The notes: generated by a model not told the origin, from the sequence alone. A DNA stretch of 64,000 bases from an uncultured Lachnospiraceae bacterium (GCA_910577175.1 CAJTLU010000009.1:70686-134685), one strand, 5' to 3'; shown: positions 34,684 to 42,897, counted from the first letter of the stretch. Translations and numbers: made by a program.

Positions 34684-35412
34684 ATGAAAAGAAAATACTA
34701 TATGCGCGGCATGGGAACCGGAATTGTAGTGACGGCGCTTTTATGCGCATTTACGTTTTCGAAAAATGAACCGGCCGCAATGACGGACGCTGAGATTATT
34801 GCCAGGGCGCAGGAGCTTGGTTATACAAAAGAGAGCGGCGTAACCGCGGAGGATATTAATAAGTTAAAAGAAAACGAACAGCTGACAAAAACGCCGTCCC
34901 TGACGCCGGAAGCAACGCCGGAGATAACGCCGGAACCGACGAAAGAGCCTCCGGGGCAGCCGACTCCTCCAGGCCAGCCGACCCCGGTTACAGAGGGCGG
35001 CCAGCCGACGAAGGCACCGACAGAGAAGCCGACTCCGGAACCAACGAAGGAGCCAACACTAACAAAAGCGCCGACAGAGAAGCCAACGCCGGAACCAACA
35101 AAGGAGCCAACACCAACAAAAGCGCCGACAGAGAAGCCAACGCCGGAACCAACAAAGGCACCAACGCCGACAGAAAAGCCGACCTCACAGCCGGTAAAGC
35201 CGCCGGAATCCTCTTATACCGTCCGGGTAGAGCGGGGAATGACAGCGACGCAGGTAGCGAGAGCTTTGAAATCTGCCGGGGCGATTGCGGATGCAGAGGA
35301 ATTTGTAGGTTATCTGAGGCAGAAAAATCTGACGGATTCCATTAACGTCGGAAGCTTTACGATACCGCGGGGAGCAGGTTATGCTGAAATCGCAGGGATT
35401 TTGACGAGATAA
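34684..35412 (+). CDS. membrane-anchored Pro/Thr-repeat protein with MltG-like C-terminal domain
   Basis: The 242-residue protein has an N-terminal span or signal anchor (about 8-25), a Pro/Thr/Glu/Lys-rich spacer (about 65-180) made partly of three 18-residue repeats, and a C-terminal domain (about 178-242: GMTATQVARALKSAGAIADA, NVGSFTIPRGAGYAEIAGIL) resembling the LysM-like part of MltG/YceG. The MltG catalytic domain is absent, so an enzyme is unlikely; a wall-spanning adapter is plausible. It is the last gene before the operon terminator. Confidence 0.6.
   Translation: MKRKYYMRGMGTGIVVTALLCAFTFSKNEPAAMTDAEIIARAQELGYTKESGVTAEDINKLKENEQLTKTPSLTPEATPEITPEPTKEPPGQPTPPGQPTPVTEGGQPTKAPTEKPTPEPTKEPTLTKAPTEKPTPEPTKEPTPTKAPTEKPTPEPTKAPTPTEKPTSQPVKPPESSYTVRVERGMTATQVARALKSAGAIADAEEFVGYLRQKNLTDSINVGSFTIPRGAGYAEIAGILTR
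35008..35169 (+). repeat. three 54-bp in-frame tandem repeats
   Basis: Units 35008-35061, 35062-35115 and 35116-35169 each encode an 18-residue TKAPTEKPTPEPTKEPT-type block; the second and third are nearly identical at the DNA level. This suggests recent expansion by slippage or recombination, and copy number may vary between strains, changing the length of the extracellular spacer. Confidence 0.85.
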
Positions 35413-35445
35413 AAGGAAAGAGCTTAATAAAAGATACAGAAACTC

Positions 35446-35478
35446 AAGGAAAAAAGTGCTTGCTTTTTTCCTTTTCTT
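35446..35478 (+). terminator. terminator at the end of the fla/che operon
   Basis: aaggaaaaaag (35446-35456) pairs perfectly with cttttttcctt (35463-35473) around a 6-base loop, followed by TTCTT. It is the first convincing intrinsic terminator after the operon promoter. The rpsB promoter overlaps it. Confidence 0.75.
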
Positions 35479-35488
35479 ATGGTAAACT
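35460..35488 (+). promoter_or_regulatory. sigma-A promoter of rpsB-tsf
   Basis: TTGCTT (35460-35465) and TAAACT (35483-35488) are exactly 17 bp apart. The -35 element lies within the terminator loop and stem of the preceding operon, so the two signals are interlocked. Confidence 0.55.
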
Positions 35489-35489
35489 A

Positions 35490-35611
35490 TCAGACGGTGC
35501 AGTCGGCGTATGCCGAAATAAGCATGTGTGTGGATTCACGGCATGGTGCCGCAGTTTGCGGTCTGCCGGTTTTGAGACACACAGAAGAAAAAACCAAATG
35601 GAGGTAGTATT
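35490..35611 (+). promoter_or_regulatory. structured 5' leader of rpsB, candidate S2 autoregulatory element
   Basis: The ~120-nt leader can form a closing stem tgtgtgt/acacaca (35525-35531 with 35577-35583) enclosing two overlapping, mutually exclusive hairpins: cggca/tgccg (35539-35551) and ccgca/tgcgg (35549-35561). rpsB leaders in several phyla bind S2 to limit translation; this RNA is a candidate for that kind of control, but I cannot match it to a known consensus by eye. Confidence 0.45.
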
Positions 35612-36361
35612 ATGAGCGTTATTTCTATGAAGCAGCTGCTGGAGGCAGGTGTTCATTTCGGACACCAGACCAGAAGATGGAACCCGAAGATGGCAGAGTA
35701 CATCTACACTGAGAGAAACGGCATCTACATTATTGACCTGCAGAAGTCGGTAGGCAAGGTAGACGAGGCTTATTTTGCAATTAAGGACATTGTTGCAAAT
35801 GGCGGTAAGATTCTGTTTGTCGGCACGAAAAAGCAGGCGCAGGATTCCGTAAAGACGGAGGCAGAGCGCTGCGGTATGTACTATGTAAACGAAAGATGGC
35901 TCGGCGGCATGCTGACCAACTTTAAGACCATTCAGTCCAGAATCGCAAGATTAAAGGCAATTGAGAAGATGAGCGAGGACGGAACGTTCGAGGTTCTTCC
36001 GAAGAAGGAAGTTATCGAGTTAAAGAAGGAATGGGCAAAGCTTGAGAAGAACTTAGGCGGCATTAAGGAAATGAAGCAGATTCCGGATGCAATCTTTATT
36101 GTAGACCCGAAGAAGGAAAGAATCTGTGTACAGGAAGCACATGCGCTTTCGATTCCGTTGATTGGTATTGCAGATACGAACTGTGATCCGGAAGAGTTAG
36201 ATTATGTTATCCCGGGTAACGACGATGCAATCAGAGCGGTGAAGCTGATTGTGGCAAAGATGGCAGACGCCGTTATCGAAGCAAACCAGGGCGAGCAGTT
36301 TACGGATGCGCCGGCAGCCGAGGCAGAGGAAGCTGCGGAAGAGGCAGCCGAGACAGTATAA
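35612..36361 (+). CDS. rpsB: 30S ribosomal protein S2
   Basis: The 249-residue protein has the family start (LLEAGVHFGHQTRRWNPKM) and the core blocks KILFVGTKKQAQDSV and IPLIGIADTNCDPEELDYVIP. It ends with an Ala/Glu-rich tail (last ~20 residues), common in Clostridia. GGAGG precedes the ATG, and tsf follows 32 bp later. Confidence 0.98.
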   Translation: MSVISMKQLLEAGVHFGHQTRRWNPKMAEYIYTERNGIYIIDLQKSVGKVDEAYFAIKDIVANGGKILFVGTKKQAQDSVKTEAERCGMYYVNERWLGGMLTNFKTIQSRIARLKAIEKMSEDGTFEVLPKKEVIELKKEWAKLEKNLGGIKEMKQIPDAIFIVDPKKERICVQEAHALSIPLIGIADTNCDPEELDYVIPGNDDAIRAVKLIVAKMADAVIEANQGEQFTDAPAAEAEEAAEEAAETV

Positions 36362-36393
36362 GGTATAGTTCAATCAACAGGAGGCAGACTAAA

Positions 36394-37335
36394 ATGGCAG
36401 AAGTTACCGCATCTATGGTAAAAGAATTAAGAGAAATGACCAGCGCCGGTATGATGGATTGTAAGAAGGCTCTTTCTGAAACAAACGGCGATATGGATAA
36501 AGCAGTAGAATATCTGAGAGAAAAGGGTCTTGCAAAGGCAGCGAAGAAGGCAGGCAGAATTGCAGCCGAGGGTATCTGTGAGACAATAATCAGCGAGGAC
36601 GGAAAGACCGCTGCAATCGTAGAAGTCAATTCCGAGACCGACTTTGTAGCAAAGAATGAGAAGTTCCGCGGTTATGTTCAGGATGTGGTTGCACAGGTGC
36701 TTACTTCAGAGGCAGGGGATATCGATGCATTCCTTGCTGAAATCTGGGCAAAGGATACCTCGAAGACCGTTGCAGAGGAGCTTGCAGCTCAGATTGCAGT
36801 AATCGGCGAGAATATGAAAATCCGCCGTTTTGCAAAGGTAAAGGCAGAGAACGGTTTTATTGAGACCTATATCCACAGCGGCGGAAAAATCGGCGTTTTG
36901 ATTGAGATGGAGGCTTCCGAGGCTGTTGCTGCGGCAAAGGAGTGTGCAAAGAATGTAGCAATGCAGATTGCTGCCATGAATCCGAAGTATATCTGCGAGG
37001 CAGATGTTGATGCGGAGTATCTTGCACATGAGAAAGAAATCATCAAAGCGCAGATTATGAATGACCCGAAGGAGTCCCAGAAGCCGGAGAAGGTAATCGA
37101 GGGCATGATTCAGGGGCGTATCAAGAAGGAGTTAAAGGAAATCTGTCTTTTAGACCAGGTTTATGTAAGGGCAGAGGACGGAAAGCAGTCTGTAGGTCAG
37201 TATGTGGCACAGGTAGCCAAGGACAACGGCATTACCCTTGCCGTTAAGAGCATTGTCCGTTTTGAGACCGGCGAAGGCCTTGAGAAGAAGCAGGAAGACT
37301 TTGCAGCAGAGGTTGCAAAGCAGATGGGCATGTAA
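36394..37335 (+). CDS. tsf: translation elongation factor Ts
   Basis: EF-Ts recycles EF-Tu-GDP. The 313-residue protein shows the UBA-like N-terminus (REMTSAGMMDCKKALSET) and the core EVNSETDFVAKNEKF. Length fits the family. It is followed by a strong terminator rather than the pyrH-frr genes that usually come next in Firmicutes. Confidence 0.98.
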   Translation: MAEVTASMVKELREMTSAGMMDCKKALSETNGDMDKAVEYLREKGLAKAAKKAGRIAAEGICETIISEDGKTAAIVEVNSETDFVAKNEKFRGYVQDVVAQVLTSEAGDIDAFLAEIWAKDTSKTVAEELAAQIAVIGENMKIRRFAKVKAENGFIETYIHSGGKIGVLIEMEASEAVAAAKECAKNVAMQIAAMNPKYICEADVDAEYLAHEKEIIKAQIMNDPKESQKPEKVIEGMIQGRIKKELKEICLLDQVYVRAEDGKQSVGQYVAQVAKDNGITLAVKSIVRFETGEGLEKKQEDFAAEVAKQMGM

Positions 37336-37368
37336 TATAGGCTGTAAGTAGCGCAGAAGAACAAAATT

Positions 37369-37412
37369 AACGTCCGGGGGAGAGCTTGCTCTCTTTCGGA
37401 CGTTCTATTTTT
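37369..37412 (+). terminator. terminator after tsf
   Basis: aacgtccg-ggggagag (from 37369) pairs with ctctctttcggacgtt (to 37404) around a short loop, followed by CTATTTTT. It closes the rpsB-tsf unit. Confidence 0.85.
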
Positions 37413-37437
37413 AAAATAATGCGAGGAGTTATAAGTC

Positions 37438-38163
37438 ATGCGGATACGAATTGCAGTGGTGGAAGATGAAGCAGAGCAGCAGGAATATGTAAGGAAAATG
37501 CTGGAGCGCTGGTCCGGGCAGAGAGGCGTGTCTGTTTCTGTGACTCATGTCACCTGTGCGGAAGAGTATTTAATCAAATATAATCAGCCGGATACCTTTG
37601 ATATTTTGTTTCTTGATGTTTGTATGAAGCAGATGAATGGTATGGAACTGGCAAAGAAAATACGAAAATACGACAGGGAAGTGCAGATTTTGTTTCTTAC
37701 CGGGATTTCCGATTATGTATTTGAAGGGTATGAAATCGGAGCGGTACGGTATCTTATGAAGCCGGTGGAACAAAATAAACTGGAAGAAGCAATGGCAGTT
37801 TGCTTAGAAAAGTTAAAGCTCAGAAGCGAGGATTATGTTTCTTTTAAATATCAGGGGGAAATCATCCGGCTGCTCCGGTCGGATATCTTATATGTTGAGG
37901 TATATGGGCATTATCTTCATATGGTGACGAAAACGGATATTTTTGAGTGGAAGGACAGCCTGCAAAGCATGAGGAAGAAGCTGGACGCAAGACGTTTTGT
38001 GGAAGCGAACCGTTCTACGATTGTGAACTTGGAATATGTAAATAAAATTACAAGAGAAGAATGTATTCTGGAAAATGAAACACATATCCATGTCAGCAAA
38101 GGAGCGTATAAGGGCTTAAATGAAGCCTTTCTGAAGTTTTATGTCGGCTCGTGTGCAATATGA
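37438..38163 (+). CDS. LytTR-family response regulator
   Basis: The 241-residue protein has a receiver domain (acidic pair near 9-11, phospho-acceptor Asp60 in LFLDVCMKQMNG, Lys in LMKPVEQ) and a C-terminal LytTR DNA-binding domain (about 135-238; DILYVEVYGHYLHMVT, ANRSTIVNLEYV). AgrA/ComE-type regulators of this build bind pairs of 9-bp direct repeats. It is followed 26 bp later by a GHKL kinase, forming a two-component pair. Its likely target is the exporter promoter at 38.9 kb (inference). Confidence 0.9.
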   Translation: MRIRIAVVEDEAEQQEYVRKMLERWSGQRGVSVSVTHVTCAEEYLIKYNQPDTFDILFLDVCMKQMNGMELAKKIRKYDREVQILFLTGISDYVFEGYEIGAVRYLMKPVEQNKLEEAMAVCLEKLKLRSEDYVSFKYQGEIIRLLRSDILYVEVYGHYLHMVTKTDIFEWKDSLQSMRKKLDARRFVEANRSTIVNLEYVNKITREECILENETHIHVSKGAYKGLNEAFLKFYVGSCAI

Positions 38164-38189
38164 AACTGTAAATAAAGGAGAAGGCGCGA

Positions 38190-38840
38190 ATGTTTGGGCG
38201 GTACGAGAAAAGAATATTGGAATATCAGACGAAGGCTATGGAAAAGCAGGTGGCAGAGGTCAATGAAATCTATATGACCATGCGGGGATGGCGGCACGAC
38301 TATCATAATCATCTGCAGAAGTTGAGTGCGCACCTACAGGAAGGCCAGATTGAGGAAGCCAGAAAATATATCAGGGAATTGGGAGAAAGTCTGGATGACA
38401 TCAAAATAAAGTATCAGACGGGGAATGTCAGTCTGGATGCGATATTAAACAGTAAGCTGTCACTTGCAGAACGGGAACAGATTGAGATTCATTGTAAGGT
38501 TGAACTAGGAGAATGTCTGACGGTTTCCGATATTGATTTATGTATTTTACTGGGAAATCTGATTGATAATGCAGTGGAGTCCTGTCAGAAGATTCGCGCA
38601 AAGGAAGAACGCTTTTTGAGAATTTATATGTGTATCCGGAAGCAGCAGATTTACATTTTTGTGACCAATGCAACGAATGAAAGCGTTCGGAAGCTGGATG
38701 ACGAGTATGTTTCAAAGAAACGAGGGAACCATGGCCACGGGTTAAAGCGAATTAATATTGTGGTGGATAAATATGGTGGTTTTATTAAAAGAGCCAATGA
38801 ACCGGGCGTGTTTGCAACAGAAATTATGCTTCCGCTGTAA
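38190..38840 (+). CDS. cytoplasmic GHKL histidine kinase
   Basis: The 216-residue protein has a short coiled-coil start, the phospho-acceptor region with His36 (MRGWRHDYHNHLQKL), the N box (LLGNLIDNAVESCQ) and the G box (GNHGHGLKRI). AgrC-type kinases normally carry five to seven N-terminal membrane spans; none is present, so the sensor domain is missing. Either it senses an intracellular cue or works through a partner such as the ABC exporters. No sign of a broken upstream reading frame. Confidence 0.88.
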   Translation: MFGRYEKRILEYQTKAMEKQVAEVNEIYMTMRGWRHDYHNHLQKLSAHLQEGQIEEARKYIRELGESLDDIKIKYQTGNVSLDAILNSKLSLAEREQIEIHCKVELGECLTVSDIDLCILLGNLIDNAVESCQKIRAKEERFLRIYMCIRKQQIYIFVTNATNESVRKLDDEYVSKKRGNHGHGLKRINIVVDKYGGFIKRANEPGVFATEIMLPL

Positions 38841-38861
38841 GGTTTCATGGGATAGATTACG

Positions 38862-38891
38862 TTTGTGCACGAAAAATTTCAATTCGTGCAC
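38862..38891 (+). promoter_or_regulatory. candidate LytTR operator: two 9-bp direct repeats, 21-bp period
   Basis: TTTGTGCAC (38862-38870) and TTCGTGCAC (38883-38891) are direct repeats separated by 12 bp, the spacing typical of LytTR-domain binding sites. They end about 40 bp before the predicted start of the ABC exporter transcript. The same bases also form the arms of the upstream terminator, because GTGCAC is self-complementary. Confidence 0.5.
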
Positions 38892-38899
38892 TTTTTTTT
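38865..38899 (+). terminator. terminator after the GHKL kinase gene
   Basis: gtgcacgaa (38865-38873) and ttcgtgcac (38883-38891) form a perfect 9-bp stem with a 9-base loop, directly followed by eight Ts. It separates the regulator genes from the exporter genes. Confidence 0.85.
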
Positions 38900-38925
38900 A
38901 TATTTTATTTGTTTTGTGCTAAGAT
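38897..38925 (+). promoter_or_regulatory. extended -10 promoter for the ABC exporter genes
   Basis: TGcTAAGAT (extended -10; hexamer 38920-38925) with only a weak -35 (TTTATA, 38897-38902). A poor -35 immediately downstream of the direct repeats is the usual design of an activator-dependent LytTR promoter. Confidence 0.5.
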
Positions 38926-38973
38926 GTAGAGGAAAGAATTTGACAAGGAACAAAGTGTTGAAAGGAGAAAATT

Positions 38974-40806
38974 ATGAAGAGATATTCCTTGTTTGGAAAT
39001 ATCAGATATTTGTATCAGACTTTATTTAAAAAATGCGGCTGGATGCGCTTAGGCGTACTCGGAACGATAGCGACCCATCTGGGAGGAAAAGTTTTGCAGA
39101 CCGTAACGCTTTCCGCGATTATAGCAAGTATTACGGAGCAAGGAACAGAAAGGCATTTTCTGATGGTAATCAGCGGAATATTGCTATTAAATCTGGTATT
39201 TTATTATCTGAGCAGATTTATTGAAGAATGGAGTTCGTACTATTATGAAAATACCCAGAACAGGGAATTTTTAATGCGTCTGGTGAGAAAAAGCCTGAAG
39301 GCAGATTATGAGAATGTAGAATCTCCATCCAAGCAGAGAATGCTGTTAAAGGCAACTCACGCCGTACATATGTACCGTAAGGGAGTGAATCAGATGTATG
39401 CCCATGCGCCATATGTGATTTCCAATATTCTCGGGATTGTGCTGTATGCGTTGACCATTTCCTTTATTGACTATCGTATTTTGTTTATGATTGTCGGGAT
39501 GTTTGTGGTAAGCACGATGTTGGATACCTATGCCCGGAAATATATCGCGAATACAATGGATGAGCAGTATCGTATCTGGGGCCGTTTTTTTTATTTAAAG
39601 CAGCAGGCTACATCAGTGCCGAACGGAAAAGATATCCGGATTTACAATATGGAAAATTGGTTTAAAAGCGGATTTGACCGGCTGGTAGGAAAAAACAGAA
39701 AATTGACTGCCGGAAAATTGAACAGGGCATATGTGTCAAAGGCTGTGTCAACGATTCTTGTAGCGGCAAGGGATATACTTGCCTATGTGATTTTAATTAC
39801 GCAGGTAATTGAGGGAAGGCTTTCGATTGCCGAATTTACCCTGGGGTTAGGTGTTGTAACAGGGTTATCCGGATGGTTAACCGACATCCGTTATCAGGTC
39901 GGGCAGCTGTTAGAAGGAAATATCATGTTGTGTCAGTACCGTAAGATGATTGATTATCCGAATACCTTTCTGAGAGAAGACGGGAAATGCGTTCCAAAGG
40001 AGTGGAAGGAAGGAAAGCTTCCTGAAATAGAGTTCCGGCATGTGAGTTTTCGTTATGAAGACTGTGAGAATGATATATTAAAAGATGTAAGCTTTACCAT
40101 AAGACCGGGAGAGAGGATTGCGCTGGTAGGACATAACGGTGCCGGAAAAACGACGCTTGTAAAGCTTTTATGCGGTTTTTATCATCCCACGGACGGAGAA
40201 ATCTTAATCGGCGGCTGTCCTCTGGAGGAATTAAATCTCAATGAATATCAGGATTTACTGGCAACTATCTTTCAGGATGTAACTACGCTTCCGGTATCCA
40301 TTGCCAGTAATATTTCAGGGAAGACAGACGAAGAGACGGATTTTCCCAAGGTACGGAGCTGTTTGGAACGTGCAGGATTGTGGAACGATATAAAGGCTTT
40401 GGAGAAGAAAGAATTAACAAGTATTTCCCAGATGTTGGACCCGGAAGGGATTCAGCTTTCCGGCGGAATGGTGCAGAAGCTGATGCTTGCCCGATGTATT
40501 TATAAAGATGCTCCGGTGCTTATTTTAGATGAGCCTACCGCAGCCCTGGACCCGATTGCGGAAAGCCGGATGTACCAGGAATATGACAAGATAACAAAGA
40601 ATAAATCCGCACTGTTTATTTCCCACAGGCTGGCCAGCACAAAGTTCTGTGACAGGATTTTGTTTATGGAGCATGGGCGTATCTTAGAGGACGGGACTCA
40701 CGAGGAATTGCTGGCAAAAGAAGGAAAGTATGCGGAGATGTTTGAAGTCCAGAGTGAGTATTATAAAGAAGGAGGCAGGGCAGACAATGAAGAAATATTT
40801 GCGTGA
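38974..40806 (+). CDS. ABC exporter half-transporter (fused permease-ATPase), subunit 1
   Basis: The 610-residue protein has an N-terminal six-span exporter domain (about 20-320) and a C-terminal ATPase with Walker A GHNGAGKTT, Q-loop IFQD, signature LSGGM, Walker B VLILDEPTAALDP and the H-loop LFISHRLAS. It has no C39 peptidase domain. The second half-transporter overlaps its end by 20 bp, so a heterodimer is likely. The substrate is unknown; with the AgrA-like pair upstream, a peptide is the natural guess. Confidence 0.9.
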   Translation: MKRYSLFGNIRYLYQTLFKKCGWMRLGVLGTIATHLGGKVLQTVTLSAIIASITEQGTERHFLMVISGILLLNLVFYYLSRFIEEWSSYYYENTQNREFLMRLVRKSLKADYENVESPSKQRMLLKATHAVHMYRKGVNQMYAHAPYVISNILGIVLYALTISFIDYRILFMIVGMFVVSTMLDTYARKYIANTMDEQYRIWGRFFYLKQQATSVPNGKDIRIYNMENWFKSGFDRLVGKNRKLTAGKLNRAYVSKAVSTILVAARDILAYVILITQVIEGRLSIAEFTLGLGVVTGLSGWLTDIRYQVGQLLEGNIMLCQYRKMIDYPNTFLREDGKCVPKEWKEGKLPEIEFRHVSFRYEDCENDILKDVSFTIRPGERIALVGHNGAGKTTLVKLLCGFYHPTDGEILIGGCPLEELNLNEYQDLLATIFQDVTTLPVSIASNISGKTDEETDFPKVRSCLERAGLWNDIKALEKKELTSISQMLDPEGIQLSGGMVQKLMLARCIYKDAPVLILDEPTAALDPIAESRMYQEYDKITKNKSALFISHRLASTKFCDRILFMEHGRILEDGTHEELLAKEGKYAEMFEVQSEYYKEGGRADNEEIFA

Positions 40807-42631
40807 AGTAAAAAAGAATCTTGCTTATATTCATAAGCTTTCTCCATCTTATCTTATAATCAGCATTTCACATATGATTTTAAGGAGAGTAGAGATATTT
40901 ATCACTATAATTCTCAGTGCCAGAATCATAGATATGATTTTGGATGGAAAAGAGAAAACGGACATTTATAAGATGATGCTTTTTATGGTGGGAAGTGTTC
41001 TTGTAAGCAGTCTTATCGAACATGCGTTAGAGCATATGATGGAAATCAGATGGGGTCTGGTTTCTAACCGGAAAAACAGGGATATCGGATGCAAGGCGAT
41101 GCAGCTCGATTATGAAATTCTGGAAAGAAACAGTACTATGGAGTTGATTTCCAAGGCAGACAGCAACACGGATGCCATGGAAGGAATGGGAGGATATCTT
41201 CAAAATGTAGTAAATTTGCTGGGCGCCTTTCTTGCCTGTGTGGCTGCACTGGTTACGATGAGCGGTTTGCTAACGCCTTCTGATACGACGGGAGAGGGCG
41301 TGTTATATTCCTTTTTGAACTCAAATATAAGCTATGTAACGTTATTGCTGTGTGTATGTGCCAGCATAGCAATAAATAGCAAATGCCAGGAAAAGCAGGG
41401 GAAAATACAGTATGAAAGTTCCCAGGCACAGATCTTAAGCGGAAGAATTTATTGGTTGTTTTTCAATTTGATTAGTGATTATCCGCTAGGAAAGGATATC
41501 CGGATTTTTAAGATGCAGGATATGATTGAGAAAAGGGGCTCACAGGAAAGAGACAAGATTGAGCAGGTGCAGAAAAAAACAATCAGGGCCGGTCTGAAAA
41601 TCACCTTAGGCGAAATTCTTTCACAGAATATCTTTGTTTTTGCCGCGAACTTTTTTGTGGGTATGAAAGCAGTATATGGCATGATTAGTGTGGGTGATGT
41701 GGCAATGTACATCGGAGCCATTATTTTTTTTAGGAATGAAATCAGCAATTTGTTCAGAATCTGGATTGGACTTAAGATACACAGTACCTACCTGAAAAGC
41801 TATTCGGAATTGATGGAGATTCCAAATGAAAAATATAAAGGAACTATTCCGGTGGAGCAGCGCCTGGACCACGAGTACGAGCTGGAGTTTAAAAATGTTT
41901 CTTTTCACTATCCGAATAGTGACAGAATGATTTTAAAGAATATTTCCTTCCGGTTAAAAACCGGAAAGAAGCTGGCGATTGTGGGTGCAAACGGAGCAGG
42001 AAAAACAACCTTTATCAAGCTTTTGTGCAGACTTTACGACCCGACCGGGGGAGAGATTCTGTTAAACGGCATTGATATCCGTAAATATGATTATGACGAA
42101 TATATCCGGTTGTTTTCCATTGTATTTCAGGACTACAAGATATTTTCTTTTTCCGTGGCTGAAAATGTGGCGGCGGGACCAGAGTATGACAGTGAACGGG
42201 TAAAGGAGTGTCTTAAGGAGGCAGGTATTTATGAGCGTGTCAGTCAGATGAAACATGGAATAGAAAGCAGACTGCTAAAGGATCAGCAGGACGGAGACGA
42301 AGAAGGGATTGAGATTTCCGGAGGCGAGAAGCAGAAGATAGCATTGGCACGTGCTTTGTACCGGGATGCCCCGCTTGTCATACTAGACGAGCCTACCAGT
42401 GCGTTGGATCCTTTGGCGGAACAGGATATCTACCGGAGGTTTAATGATATGGTTTCCAGCAAAACTGCAATTTTCATTTCCCACCGGATGAGCAGCTGTA
42501 AGTTTTGTGATGAAATCGTAGTATTCGACGATGGTAAAATTGTAGAAAACGGAACCCATGAAGAACTGGTATCCGATGCTTGCGGACTGTATCACAAGAT
42601 GTGGGAAGCACAGGCACAGTATTATATGTAA
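40787..42631 (+). CDS. ABC exporter half-transporter (fused permease-ATPase), subunit 2
   Basis: The 614-residue protein has the same build: six spans (about 20-330), then Walker A GANGAGKTT, Q-loop VFQD, signature ISGGEKQ, Walker B LVILDEPTSALDP and H-loop IFISHRMSS. Both halves keep the catalytic Glu, so neither ATP site is obviously degenerate. Start ATG 40787 behind AAGGAGG, inside the last codons of subunit 1. The transmembrane half contains a longer insertion near 150-200 than subunit 1. Confidence 0.9.
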   Translation: MKKYLREVKKNLAYIHKLSPSYLIISISHMILRRVEIFITIILSARIIDMILDGKEKTDIYKMMLFMVGSVLVSSLIEHALEHMMEIRWGLVSNRKNRDIGCKAMQLDYEILERNSTMELISKADSNTDAMEGMGGYLQNVVNLLGAFLACVAALVTMSGLLTPSDTTGEGVLYSFLNSNISYVTLLLCVCASIAINSKCQEKQGKIQYESSQAQILSGRIYWLFFNLISDYPLGKDIRIFKMQDMIEKRGSQERDKIEQVQKKTIRAGLKITLGEILSQNIFVFAANFFVGMKAVYGMISVGDVAMYIGAIIFFRNEISNLFRIWIGLKIHSTYLKSYSELMEIPNEKYKGTIPVEQRLDHEYELEFKNVSFHYPNSDRMILKNISFRLKTGKKLAIVGANGAGKTTFIKLLCRLYDPTGGEILLNGIDIRKYDYDEYIRLFSIVFQDYKIFSFSVAENVAAGPEYDSERVKECLKEAGIYERVSQMKHGIESRLLKDQQDGDEEGIEISGGEKQKIALARALYRDAPLVILDEPTSALDPLAEQDIYRRFNDMVSSKTAIFISHRMSSCKFCDEIVVFDDGKIVENGTHEELVSDACGLYHKMWEAQAQYYM

Positions 42632-42824
42632 TCTCTGAACCAAAGACCAAAAGACCTATGGATAACTATCTGATTTGAAGCCGGCGTGGACTTCCGGTAA
42701 AACATATACTGAAAAAAGTATGTAGCCTAAATGAAGTTTAGCGCTGAGTGGTCTGTCATTTCGTTTGTATCATTGTAATCATGTGGCAATTGAATAAACG
42801 CTGCACATATGAAAGGGCACACCG

Positions 42825-42858
42825 AAACAGGAAATCAAGAAAATGTTTCCTGTTTTTT
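42825..42858 (+). terminator. terminator downstream of the ABC exporters
   Basis: aaacaggaaa (42825-42834) and tttcctgttt (42846-42855) form a perfect 10-bp stem with an 11-base loop, continuing into TTT. It ends the exporter transcript about 200 bp after the last gene. Confidence 0.8.
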
Positions 42859-42868
42859 GGCGCCCATT

Positions 42869-42897
42869 TTGACATTTTGAAAAATTGCCAGTATTAT
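42869..42897 (+). promoter_or_regulatory. consensus sigma-A promoter before the small ORF
   Basis: TTGACA (42869-42874) and TATTAT (42892-42897) are separated by exactly 17 bp, right after the exporter terminator. It drives a short transcript containing the small ORF at 42936 and possibly cls. Confidence 0.65.

Noticed and set aside
35008..35169. CRISPR-like array
   Set aside because: Repeats are contiguous, without spacers, and encode in-frame Pro/Thr-rich blocks of a protein.
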